NCBI RefSeq assembly: GCF_008642315.1
Contig: NZ_CP029192.1
Coordinates: 682,001 to 746,000 of the forward strand
Reading direction: 5' to 3'
DNA: 64,000 nt
Source of the DNA: Streptomyces venezuelae
Lineage (GTDB): Bacteria > Actinomycetota > Actinomycetes > Streptomycetales > Streptomycetaceae
Shown: piece after piece, positions 50,731-59,466 of the stretch
Position numbering within the stretch: the stretch's first letter is position 1
Layout: each line of letters starts with the position of its first letter
Position numbers and translations under genes: made by a program
The notes under the pieces: generated by a model
Database searches by the model: none
Told to the model about the DNA's origin: nothing
What the model saw: the letters and a program-made list of their open reading frames with translations, nothing else

Positions 50731-53700
50731 ATGAGCGAAGAACACATCGTCGAGGTCTGCGGTCTCCGGGATGATCCGGATCTCGTCCTGCCCACCGTCG
50801 ACGTGACGGCCGTCGGGCTGACCGCCACCCCCATTCAGCAGGCCGTGGAGCTCGCGCGGCGGCACGGGCCCCTGTTCGTCCGCCGGTACCACGGGCGCGA
50901 TTCCGTGTGGGCGTCCTCGCTCGAGCTCGTCGAGGAGCTGTCCGACGAGACGCGGTTCGCGAAGGGGGTCGGGCCCGCCCTGGAGAACGTCCGCGGCATC
51001 GCGGGCGACGGCCTGTTCACGGCGTACAACGACGAGCCGAACTGGGCCAAGGCGCACGACATCCTGCTCCCCGCCTTCGCCATGAACTCGATGCGGACGT
51101 ACCACCCGCACATGCTGCGCGTGGCCCGGCGTCTCATCGCCTCCTGGGACGGCCGGTTCGCGCCGGGCGCGGCCGAGTCCGCGCCGGTGGAGGTCTCGGA
51201 GGACATGACCAGGATGACCCTGGACACCATCGGCCTGTCCGGCTTCGGCTACGACTTCGAGTCGTTCGGCCGCACCGATCCGCACCCCTTCGTGCAGGCT
51301 CTCGTGCGGGGCCTGGCGCACAGTCAGGCGAAGCTGGCCCGGGATCCCGCCGATGACCACACCGCCGACGACGCCGCGTTCGAGGACGACGCCGCCTTCC
51401 TCGCCCGGGTCGTCGACGAGGTGATCGAGACCCGCATGGCGTCGGGCGACACCTCCGCCGACGACCTGCTCGGCCTGATGCTCAACTCCCCGCACCCCGG
51501 CAGCGGGGAGACCCTGGACGAGGCGAACATCCGCAATCAGGTCATCACGTTCCTGATCGCCGGGCACGAGACCACGTCCGGCACGCTCGCCTTCGCCCTT
51601 CACCACCTCGTGAAGAACCCGACGGTCCTGCGTCTCGCACAGGCCGAGGTCGACGCCCTGTGGGGCGACGAGCCGGACCCCGAGCCGACGTACGAGGACG
51701 TGGGGAGGCTCCGGTACGTGCGGCAGGTGCTCAACGAGGCGCTGCGGCTGTGGCCCACGGCGCCCGCGTTCCAGCGCAGGGCCCGCGTCGACACGACGCT
51801 CGGCGGGCACCCGGTGAAGGCGGGGCAGTACGTGGTGGTGCTGACGCCCATGCTGCACCGGGACCCCGTCTGGGGCGACAACGTCGAGGCGTTCGACCCC
51901 GAACGCTTCGCCCCGGAGACGGAGGCCGCCCGCTCCCCGCACGCGTACAAGCCCTTCGGTACGGGTGAACGCGCCTGCATCGGGCGGCAGTTCGCCCTGC
52001 ACGAGGCGACGATGCTGCTCGGCATGCTGGTGCACCGCTACCGTTTCATCGACCGCGCCGACTACCGCCTGAAGGTCAAGGAGACCCTCACCCTCAAGCC
52101 CGACGGCTTCACCATGACGCTGGCGGCGCGTACCCCCGAGGACCGGGCGCGGAGCCGGGCGGCGACGGGGAGCACGCAGGGCGGGTCCGTCACGCCGCAG
52201 GCCGGTCCTGCCGAGGACGGCCTGCCCACGCGCGCGGTCCCCGGCACTCCCCTGACGCTGCTGCACGGTTCCAACTTCGGGACCTGTCGCGGGTACGCCG
52301 AACAGCTCGCTGACCTCGCCGCAGGCCTCGGCTTCGACGCGCGCGTCGCCCCGCTGGACGACGCCGCGGGCGCGCTGCCCGCCGGCTCCCCCGTCGTGAT
52401 CGTCACCGCCTCCTACAACGGCAGGCCCACCGACGACGCGCGGGCGTTCGTGTCCTGGCTGAGCGGGGCCGCGCCGGGCGCGGCGGACGGTGTGCGGTAC
52501 GCGGTCCTCGGCGTCGGCGACCGCAACTGGGCGGCGACGTACCAGCAGGTGCCCACGCTCGTCGACGACGGGCTCGCCGCCGCCGGTGCCACCCGTCTCC
52601 TGGCGCGCGCCGAGGCCGACGCGTCCGGCGACCTGACCGGGTCCGTGGAGCGCTTCACGTCGGCGCTCCACGAGACGCTGCTGCGGGAGTACGGGGACCC
52701 GGAGAGTGCGGGGGCCACCGCCGCCGTGCCGGAGGAGGCCAGGGTCTACGACGTCGTCGAGGTGTCCGGCGGTCCGCTGGACGCGCTGGACGCCCGGCAC
52801 GGCACGGTGCCGATGACCGTCACGGATGCGGCCGACCTCGTCGACCTCGCCCATCCACTGGGCCGCCCGAAGCGGTTCCTGCGGGTGGCGCTCCCCGAGG
52901 GCATCACGTACCGCACCGCCGACCACCTCGCCGTGCTGCCGGCCAACGACCCCGCGTCGATCGAGCGCGCGGCGTCGGTGCTGGGCGTCGACCTCGATGT
53001 GGTCCTCAACATCCGGGCGCACCGCCCCGGCCGCACCACCCTGCCGCTGGACCGACCGGTAGCCGTACGTGAACTCCTGTCTCGTCACGTGGAGTTGGGT
53101 GACAGGCCTACGGCGGCTCAGGTCGCCCTGCTCGCGGAGCACAACCCGTGCCCGCCCGAGCGCGCCGCCCTGGAGCGTCTGGCGGCCGCCCCGGAGGAGC
53201 TGTCCGCACGGCACGACAGCCTCCTCGACCTCGTCGAGGACCACCCGGCCCTGCGCGGCCAACTCCCCTGGCCCGCCCTGCTCGAACTGCTTCCGCCCCG
53301 CCGCCCCCGCCACTACTCGATCTCGTCGTCACCCGCCGCCGCACCGGGCCACGCCGACCTGATGGTGTCGCTCCTGTCGGCACCGGACCGCTCCGGACGC
53401 GGCACCTTCCGCGGCACCGGTTCCTCGTACCTGCACGGTCTGCGGCCCGGCGACACGCTCCACGCGCGCGTGCAGCCCTGCCGCGACGCGTTCCGCATCC
53501 CCACGGACGCGCACACCCCGGTCATCATGATCGGCGCGGGCACGGGTCTCGCCCCCTTCCGCGGTGCCGTCGCCGACCGCCTGGAAATCCTCCGCGGCGG
53601 CGGACGCCTGGCCCCGGCACTCTGCTACTTCGGCTGCGACCACCCCGACGTCGACTACCTGCACCGCACGGAACTCGAAGCGGCGGAACGCGCCGGAGCG

Positions 53701-53997
53701 GTGTCGATGCGCCCGACGTACTCCAGGGCGCCCGAGGGCGAACTCCTCTTCGTCCAGCACCGCATCGCGGCCGAGTCCGAGGAGATCTGGCGCCTGCTGG
53801 AGGCCGGGGCCCGGGTCCACGTCTGCGGAGACGGCGCCCGCATGGCTCCCGGCGTCCGCGAGGCGTTCCACGACCTGCACAGGAAACACGCGGGCGGCGA
53901 CGGGTCCCGGGAGGCGGCCCGAACGGCCGCGGAGGCGTGGTGGCAGGGGCTCGTCGCCGAGGGGCGGTACGTGGAGGACGTCTATGTGAGCGCCTGA
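50731..53997 (+). CDS. Self-sufficient CYP102-type P450-reductase fusion
   Basis: 1088-residue fusion of a fatty-acid-hydroxylase-type P450 and a diflavin reductase. I-helix AGHETTSG near residue 277, ExxR in LNEALRLWP, heme ligand Cys416 in PFGTGERACIG. A linker at 470-500 leads to a flavodoxin domain (LLHGSNFGTCRGYAEQLADL, from residue 510), then FAD (RPRHYSISSSP) and NADPH domains (MIGAGTGLAPFRG). Layout equals P450 BM3. ATG 50731 follows AAGGGAAGGGG. It overlaps the convergent helicase by 16 bases. Divergent from PAS-LuxR, suggesting sensing-controlled expression. Confidence 0.95.
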   Translation: MSEEHIVEVCGLRDDPDLVLPTVDVTAVGLTATPIQQAVELARRHGPLFVRRYHGRDSVWASSLELVEELSDETRFAKGVGPALENVRGIAGDGLFTAYNDEPNWAKAHDILLPAFAMNSMRTYHPHMLRVARRLIASWDGRFAPGAAESAPVEVSEDMTRMTLDTIGLSGFGYDFESFGRTDPHPFVQALVRGLAHSQAKLARDPADDHTADDAAFEDDAAFLARVVDEVIETRMASGDTSADDLLGLMLNSPHPGSGETLDEANIRNQVITFLIAGHETTSGTLAFALHHLVKNPTVLRLAQAEVDALWGDEPDPEPTYEDVGRLRYVRQVLNEALRLWPTAPAFQRRARVDTTLGGHPVKAGQYVVVLTPMLHRDPVWGDNVEAFDPERFAPETEAARSPHAYKPFGTGERACIGRQFALHEATMLLGMLVHRYRFIDRADYRLKVKETLTLKPDGFTMTLAARTPEDRARSRAATGSTQGGSVTPQAGPAEDGLPTRAVPGTPLTLLHGSNFGTCRGYAEQLADLAAGLGFDARVAPLDDAAGALPAGSPVVIVTASYNGRPTDDARAFVSWLSGAAPGAADGVRYAVLGVGDRNWAATYQQVPTLVDDGLAAAGATRLLARAEADASGDLTGSVERFTSALHETLLREYGDPESAGATAAVPEEARVYDVVEVSGGPLDALDARHGTVPMTVTDAADLVDLAHPLGRPKRFLRVALPEGITYRTADHLAVLPANDPASIERAASVLGVDLDVVLNIRAHRPGRTTLPLDRPVAVRELLSRHVELGDRPTAAQVALLAEHNPCPPERAALERLAAAPEELSARHDSLLDLVEDHPALRGQLPWPALLELLPPRRPRHYSISSSPAAAPGHADLMVSLLSAPDRSGRGTFRGTGSSYLHGLRPGDTLHARVQPCRDAFRIPTDAHTPVIMIGAGTGLAPFRGAVADRLEILRGGGRLAPALCYFGCDHPDVDYLHRTELEAAERAGAVSMRPTYSRAPEGELLFVQHRIAAESEEIWRLLEAGARVHVCGDGARMAPGVREAFHDLHRKHAGGDGSREAARTAAEAWWQGLVAEGRYVEDVYVSA

Positions 53998-56099
53998 GGA
54001 GACGGAGGCGTCACGACACTGCCCAGCCACAGGACGTCACGGGCCCTCGTCATCGCCACGAACAGCTGGCTCCGGCGCAGCTCTTCGTGTTCCGCGGCCG
54101 TCTCGGGGGTCCGTGGGGCGGCGGGGCCGGCGGCCGGCGCCGCCGGGCCGAGGGCGGTGTCGTGGCGGGGCAGGTACACCCGCTTGAACTCGAGACCCTT
54201 GGCCCTGCGGTAGCTGCCGAGCTTGACCCCGTCGACCGGGCGTCCGTCGTACTGCTCCAGCATGCAGACCGTGATGCCCGCGCGGGTGAGCAGGCGCTGG
54301 TAGTCGCCGATGGCGCGCACCGAGGGGCACAGCACGGCGGCATCGGCCAGTTCGGCCGTGGACAGTTCACGCAGGGCGGTCAGGAGCGCCTCGTCGTGCT
54401 CGGCCACGGTCGGCTTGGAGACGCGGACCACCTGCCCGTCGTGGTAGGTGAGTTCGACGTCCCTGCGGCCGAGGGTGCGCAGCCCGTCGATGTCGTCGAA
54501 CGTGTCGTCGGCGACGACGTCGAGGGCCGCGTCGAGGATCGGCCCGCTGTTGCGGTAGTTGGTGCGCAGCACCTGTCCGCGGTCGCCGCGGATGTCGATG
54601 CCCGCGTCGGTCAGCCGGAAGCCGCCGGGGTAGACGGCCTGCTGGCCGTCGCCGACGAGCAGCAGTGCGTTGGGGGCGTCGCCCACCAGCGTGTGCAGCA
54701 GGCGCACGCCGACCAGGGTGAGGTCCTGGACCTCGTCCACGACGACCGCCGAATACGGCGGCCGCTCGACGCCGCGTGCCGCCTCGGCCAGGGCGAGGGA
54801 CAGGACGTCGTTGAAGTCGTGCACGCCCTTCTCGACGCGTAATGCCTCGTACGCCTCGTAGAGCTCCCACACGGCCTGGCGGTGGGGGCGGCGCAGGACC
54901 GTCCTGCGGCGGCGGCGCGGCACGTTCGCGTACTCGTCGAAGGTGGTGATGCCGCGGCCCTTGATGACGTAGTCGATCTCCTGCCGCCAGTAGAGCGGCG
55001 CCGGGTCGATCTCCGCCAGCGGGCCGGTGCGGCCGACGTGGGTCCAGGCCAGGCTGAACGCCGTCTCGGCCTTGTCCTTGTGCAGCCGCACCTGGACGCC
55101 GCGTGCCCGCAGGAATTCCTGCGCCCAGGCGTGCAGGCTGCTGAAGTCGACCTTGTCCGCGATCGACGGGGACATGGTCCTGAGGAAGGTGCCCTGGACG
55201 CGGGGCAGGTTGTTGGCGTACGTGACGTACAGGATGCGGCCGTTGGTGCGGCGGGCGAGGTGGGCGGCGCGGTGCAGGCCGACGACCGTCTTGCCGGTGC
55301 CCGCGGGGCCGCTGGTGCGGGCCGGTCCCGACCAGTTGCGGCGGACCAGGGCGACCTGGTCGGGGTGGAGGAACGTCATCCACTGTTCGATCGGGGCGCG
55401 CAGGGCGTCTTCCAGCGCCGCGTCCCGCAGGCCTTCGAGGTCGAACAGGCCGTCGGGTTCGGCGGGTCGGCGCGGGGCGGGCACCTGTGTCGTCCGTTGT
55501 CGCTCCACCGCCGAGCCCTCGTGTTCGGGGAAGGCGCGCTCCAGGTGGTCGGCCATGGCACGGACCGACTCGGCGCCCAGTCGGCGGGGCTCCGCGAGCA
55601 GCGCGGGTCCGACCTCGTGCTCGCCGAGGAGTCTGATCCTGCCGAGCCGGGCGTCCACGCGCCGCCCGGCGAAGACCATGAGCGGCTGGACGGCGACCGG
55701 GGACATGCCGAGGGACGCCACCGCGCTCTCCGCGGTCTTGGTGACGGCGAGGAGCTTGGCGGCGTGTTCGTCGCGCGGCTCGCCGCCGGCGCGCAGTGCG
55801 CCGTCCCGTGCCTCCGGCGCGGACCGCCAGTTCTTGACGTCGATGACGAAGACTCCGCCCGGTCCCACGAGCAGCATGTCGACGTTGGCGCCGCGCGTGC
55901 CGGGCCAGCGCCGGTCCACGAGCAGCCGCCACCCGCGCTCGGTGAGAATGAGCAGCTGGGCGGCGACGCGCTGCTCGCCCTCGCTCGCCGCCTCCCACCT
56001 GAGCGCCTGGCGGCGGGCCGCCTGCCACTGCTCCCGCAGCAGCCGCTCCTGGCGTCGCGCGTCCTGTGCCCGACGCGACGCCGACCCGCCTGCCGTCAT
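53982..56099 (-). CDS. NERD-domain UvrD/Rep-like helicase
   Basis: 705 residues. Residues 55-160 are a NERD nuclease-related domain (DMLLVGPGGVFVIDVKNWRS, with the D...D-x-K pattern). The helicase follows with Walker A GPAGTGKT at 264-271, VVVDEVQDLTLVGVRLL for motif II, VGDGQQAVYPGGF for III, RTNYRN for IV and YRRAKGLEFKRVYLP and VAMTRARDVLWLG for V-VI. ATG 56099 follows GGGGGG. Such proteins act in repair or defence; no defence partners are adjacent. Confidence 0.9.
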   Translation of the reverse strand: MTAGGSASRRAQDARRQERLLREQWQAARRQALRWEAASEGEQRVAAQLLILTERGWRLLVDRRWPGTRGANVDMLLVGPGGVFVIDVKNWRSAPEARDGALRAGGEPRDEHAAKLLAVTKTAESAVASLGMSPVAVQPLMVFAGRRVDARLGRIRLLGEHEVGPALLAEPRRLGAESVRAMADHLERAFPEHEGSAVERQRTTQVPAPRRPAEPDGLFDLEGLRDAALEDALRAPIEQWMTFLHPDQVALVRRNWSGPARTSGPAGTGKTVVGLHRAAHLARRTNGRILYVTYANNLPRVQGTFLRTMSPSIADKVDFSSLHAWAQEFLRARGVQVRLHKDKAETAFSLAWTHVGRTGPLAEIDPAPLYWRQEIDYVIKGRGITTFDEYANVPRRRRRTVLRRPHRQAVWELYEAYEALRVEKGVHDFNDVLSLALAEAARGVERPPYSAVVVDEVQDLTLVGVRLLHTLVGDAPNALLLVGDGQQAVYPGGFRLTDAGIDIRGDRGQVLRTNYRNSGPILDAALDVVADDTFDDIDGLRTLGRRDVELTYHDGQVVRVSKPTVAEHDEALLTALRELSTAELADAAVLCPSVRAIGDYQRLLTRAGITVCMLEQYDGRPVDGVKLGSYRRAKGLEFKRVYLPRHDTALGPAAPAAGPAAPRTPETAAEHEELRRSQLFVAMTRARDVLWLGSVVTPPSPQALT

Positions 56100-56176
56100 G
56101 CGAGTACCCCCCTCGTACGCGGAGTAGCGATCATAGGACGATCCGCCACCGGTACGGCAGGGTGCGTAGGGTGCAC

Positions 56177-57601
56177 TCAGCCCCTGTACGTCTCCAGGAG
56201 CCGCAGCCACACCTCGCTGATCGTCGGGTACGCGGGGACCGCGTGCCACAGGCGGCTGAGGGGGATCTCGCCCGCGATCGCCATCGTCGCCGAGTGGATG
56301 AGTTCGCCCACTCCGGGGCCGACGAAGGTGACGCCGAGGAGGATCTCGCGGTCCAGGTCGACGATCATGCGGGCGCGGCCCCGGTAGCCGTCGGCGTAGA
56401 GGCCCGCTCCCGCCACTCCGGACATGTCGTAGTCGACGGCGCGGACGCGGTGGCCCGCCGCTTCCGCCTCCGCGAGGGTCAGGCCCGCGGAGGCCGCCTC
56501 GGGGTCGGTGAAGACGACCTGCGGGACGGCGGCGTGGTCGGCGGTGGCGGAGTGGGCGCCCCAGCGGTCGGTCTCCAGGAGCGGGACGCCCTGGGCGCGG
56601 GCGGCGATGGCGGCGCCCGCGATGCGGGCCTGGTACTTGCCCTGGTGGGTGAGGAGCGCGCGGCGGTTGGCGTCGCCGACCGCGTAGAGCCAGTCGCTGC
56701 CCTCGACGCGGAGGCTGTCGTCGACCTTGAGGTAGGAGCCCGGCTCAAGGCCGACCGTCTCCAGGCCGATGTCGTCGGTGCGCGGGGCGCGGCCGGTGGC
56801 GAACAGGATCTCGTCGGCCTGGAGGGTGGAGCCGTCGTCCAGGGTCGCCGTCACCACGCCGTCCTCGCGCCGCACCGCGGTGACCGAGACGCCCGAGCGG
56901 ACCTCGGCGCCCGCCTCGGTGAGGGCCTCCTGCACCAGTTCCCCGGCGAAGGGCTCCATGCGGGGCAGCAGGCCCCCTCCGCGCACGAGAACCGTGACCT
57001 GCGAGCCGAGGGCCTGCCACGCGGTCGCCATCTCGACGGCGACGACGCCGCCGCCGATCACCAGGAGGCGGCCGGGCGCATGATCGGCGCTGGTGGCCTC
57101 ACGGCTGGTCCACGGCTTGACGTCGGCGAGGCCGGGCAGGTCGGGCAGGGCCGCGCGGGTGCCGGTGCAGACGGCCACGGCGTGGCGGGCCCGGAGCGTG
57201 TGCGCGGTGCCGTCCGTGCCGGTGACCGTGACCTCGCGGGTGCCCGTGAGGCGGCCGTGGCCCCGGTACAGGTCGACGCCGACCCCTTCGAGCCAGCCGA
57301 CCTGGCCGTCGTCCTTCCAGTGCGAGGTGTAGTCGTCGCGGTGCGCGAGGACCGCGGACGTGTCCAGTGCGCCCTGCACGGCATCGCGCAGGCCGGGGAC
57401 GCGGCGGGCGTCTGCCCGGGCGATGACGGGGCGCAGCAGGGCCTTGCTGGGCATGCAGGCCCAGTAGGAGCACTCACCCCCCACGAGCTCGCTCTCGACG
57501 ATCGCGGCACTGAGTCCCGCGGCGCGGGCCCGGTCCGCCACGTTCTCCCCCACAGGGCCGGCTCCGATGACTACAACGTCGTACGTGATGGCATCCGTCA
57601 T
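56177..57601 (-). CDS. FAD/NAD(P) disulfide reductase-like protein lacking the catalytic His
   Basis: 474-residue class I pyridine nucleotide-disulfide oxidoreductase. FAD motif VVVIGAGPVGENVADRA, redox Cys pair C44/C49 (GGECSYWACMPSKALL), NAD motif VIGGGVVAVEMATAWQ and YAVGDANRRAL. At the C-terminus the family base (HPT...E) reads AYPTISEVW: Tyr replaces the His, with the Glu kept. It therefore cannot work as a standard lipoamide or glutathione reductase. Divergent from a thioredoxin gene. Confidence 0.88.
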   Translation of the reverse strand: MTDAITYDVVVIGAGPVGENVADRARAAGLSAAIVESELVGGECSYWACMPSKALLRPVIARADARRVPGLRDAVQGALDTSAVLAHRDDYTSHWKDDGQVGWLEGVGVDLYRGHGRLTGTREVTVTGTDGTAHTLRARHAVAVCTGTRAALPDLPGLADVKPWTSREATSADHAPGRLLVIGGGVVAVEMATAWQALGSQVTVLVRGGGLLPRMEPFAGELVQEALTEAGAEVRSGVSVTAVRREDGVVTATLDDGSTLQADEILFATGRAPRTDDIGLETVGLEPGSYLKVDDSLRVEGSDWLYAVGDANRRALLTHQGKYQARIAGAAIAARAQGVPLLETDRWGAHSATADHAAVPQVVFTDPEAASAGLTLAEAEAAGHRVRAVDYDMSGVAGAGLYADGYRGRARMIVDLDREILLGVTFVGPGVGELIHSATMAIAGEIPLSRLWHAVPAYPTISEVWLRLLETYRG

Positions 57602-57767
57602 GAGGACAGTGTGTCGGCAGGTGTGCGCCGTGGCCACATGGGTACGCGCGCCGGACACGCCCCTGCGCGCGCGGCACCTTCCGCGCGTGCGACCAGGCGG
57701 AATAGGTCCGCACGATCGGCCGTTGTGCACAGCGGCCACGCCCCATATGAGGAAGTAGGGACACACC

Positions 57768-58151
57768 ATGAGCACTGTGGAGCTCACCAAGGAGAACTTC
57801 GACCAGACGGTCACGGACAACGGATTCGTCCTGATCGACTTCTGGGCGGAGTGGTGCGGGCCCTGCAAGCAGTTCGCCCCCGTCTACGAGAAGGCGGCCG
57901 AGGCCAATCCCGACCTGGTCTTCGCCAAGGTCGACACGGAGGCCCAGCCCGAGCTGGCCCAGGCCTTCAACATCCAGTCCATCCCGACGCTGATGATCGT
58001 CCGCGACCAGGTGGCGGTGTTCTCCCAGCCGGGCGCGCTGCCGGAGGCCGCGCTCACGGACGTCATCGGGCAGGCCAGGAACCTGGACATGGACGAGGTC
58101 CGCCGTCAGGTCGCCGAGGAGCAGGCCAAGCAGCAGGGCCAGCAGCAGTAG
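57768..58151 (+). CDS. Thioredoxin
   Basis: 127-residue thioredoxin with active site WCGPC at residues 29-33 and cis-Pro in QSIPTLMIV. The C-terminal tail is Gln/Glu-rich (EEQAKQQGQQQ). It stands alone, divergent from the disulfide reductase, which may be functionally linked or simply adjacent. ATG 57768. Confidence 0.95.
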   Translation: MSTVELTKENFDQTVTDNGFVLIDFWAEWCGPCKQFAPVYEKAAEANPDLVFAKVDTEAQPELAQAFNIQSIPTLMIVRDQVAVFSQPGALPEAALTDVIGQARNLDMDEVRRQVAEEQAKQQGQQQ

Positions 58152-58179
58152 GACCGGCAGGAGCAGTGGGGGCTGCGGG

Positions 58180-59217
58180 CTAGCTGGACTCGCGGTGCAC
58201 GACGTCCGCTCCGAGGACGTCGTGCACCTCGGGTTCCGCACCCGGGTCGCGGACCACGCGGTCGACCAGTTCGGCCAGGCCGCGGCCCGACGGCAGCTCT
58301 ATGCGGACCGTGCTGAGGCGGGGGCGTAGCAGCCTGCCGAGCATCAGGTCGTCCGAGCCGAGCACGGCGGTGTCCTCGGGTATGTCGATGCCCTCGTCCT
58401 GCAACGCGCGCATCAGGAGCATCGCGTACTCGTCGTTGTAGGCGAAGACGGCGTCGATTCCCCGGGCGCGGCAGCGCGCGGCGAGCCGGGCGGCGGACGC
58501 CTCGTCGTAGGCGAGGGGCAGCTCGGTGACCGAGGCGCCCGCGGTGCGCGCCCGCTCGACCGTCTGGCGGATCCCTTCGAGGCGGGGCTCCCAGAACGGC
58601 TCCAGGCCCTCTTCCTCGGGCACGACGACGCCGATGGTGCGTCGGCCGCGGGCCAGGAAGTGCAGGGCCGCCGCCTCGCCGACCCTGCGGCCGTCCATGA
58701 GCAGCGCGTGTGCGCCCTCGACGCGGTGCGGGCCGAGCGTGAAGACGGCCTTGGCGCCGGACCGCTTCAGTACCGTCACACCGCGCGGGTTGAGCGCGGA
58801 GGCGTCGGGTGCGAGGACGGCGACGGGGCGCAGTTCGGCCCAGGCGCGGGCCGCGTCCTCGCCGGTCAGGCCGAGGCTGGCGTACTGGACGACGGTGTAG
58901 TCGAACCTGCTGAGCGCCCATTGCAGCTCGTTGAAGAACTGGCTGAAGAGCGGGCCCATCGGGATCTCCGGCGTCGGCATGAGCACCATGCGGCTGTGTC
59001 CGGCGCGGAGGCTGCGGGCGGCGGCGTGCGGGACGTAGCCGAGTTCCTTGGCCGCTTCGTGGACGCGACGGCGGGTGGGCTCGCTGATCCGGACGGCGCT
59101 GGTGTTGTTGAGGACGTACGAGACGGTCGCGCGGGAGACCCCCGCCAGGCGGGCGACGTCGGCGCTCGTCGGCACGGAGGGCTGTGCGGGCTGCGGCTGC
59201 TTCGGTATCTGCACCAT
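58180..59217 (-). CDS. LacI-family transcriptional regulator
   Basis: 345-residue LacI protein. The helix-turn-helix is SADVARLAGVSRATVSYVLN, hinge helix after RRRVHEAAKELGYVPHAAAR, and a sugar-binding-like effector domain (VAVLAPDAS, GVVVPEEEG, DAVFAYNDEYAM, GSDDLMLG). ATG 59217. Divergent from an amidase gene 250 bases away. Confidence 0.92.
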   Translation of the reverse strand: MVQIPKQPQPAQPSVPTSADVARLAGVSRATVSYVLNNTSAVRISEPTRRRVHEAAKELGYVPHAAARSLRAGHSRMVLMPTPEIPMGPLFSQFFNELQWALSRFDYTVVQYASLGLTGEDAARAWAELRPVAVLAPDASALNPRGVTVLKRSGAKAVFTLGPHRVEGAHALLMDGRRVGEAAALHFLARGRRTIGVVVPEEEGLEPFWEPRLEGIRQTVERARTAGASVTELPLAYDEASAARLAARCRARGIDAVFAYNDEYAMLLMRALQDEGIDIPEDTAVLGSDDLMLGRLLRPRLSTVRIELPSGRGLAELVDRVVRDPGAEPEVHDVLGADVVHRESS

Positions 59218-59424
59218 GGCAGGGCAATCCTTGCAGACGGTGCCGGGGGCGCTTGAGGCGGGCGGTGGAGCCGACCGGTGCGGGAGCGGGCGCGCGGTGC
59301 GGGGGCGTGGCGCGGGCGGCCGGTACGAACTCCCCTGCTCAAGCGCCGCGTTGGTCCGGCGTGCGATCTCCGTGGGCGCCGCTCGTCCGGCGGTGGTGCC
59401 GTTCCCCCGCAAGCTACTCGCCGG

Positions 59425-59434
59425 TTAACGTTCG
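59425..59434. promoter_or_regulatory. Possible LacI-type half-palindrome
   Basis: TTAACGTTCG, centred on CG as LacI-family sites are, lies 33 bases upstream of the amidase start. The match to a palindrome is 8 of 10. Weak. Confidence 0.3.
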
Positions 59435-59466
59435 GGCACCCGTCGTCGAGCGAAGGTGTCCCCCAC

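Noticed and set aside
46610..50734. A 1374-residue plus-strand open frame
   Set aside because: It lies opposite the GCS2-type, M20 and PAS-LuxR genes, has low-complexity Arg/Pro/Gly composition and no domain. High-GC DNA gives such shadows.
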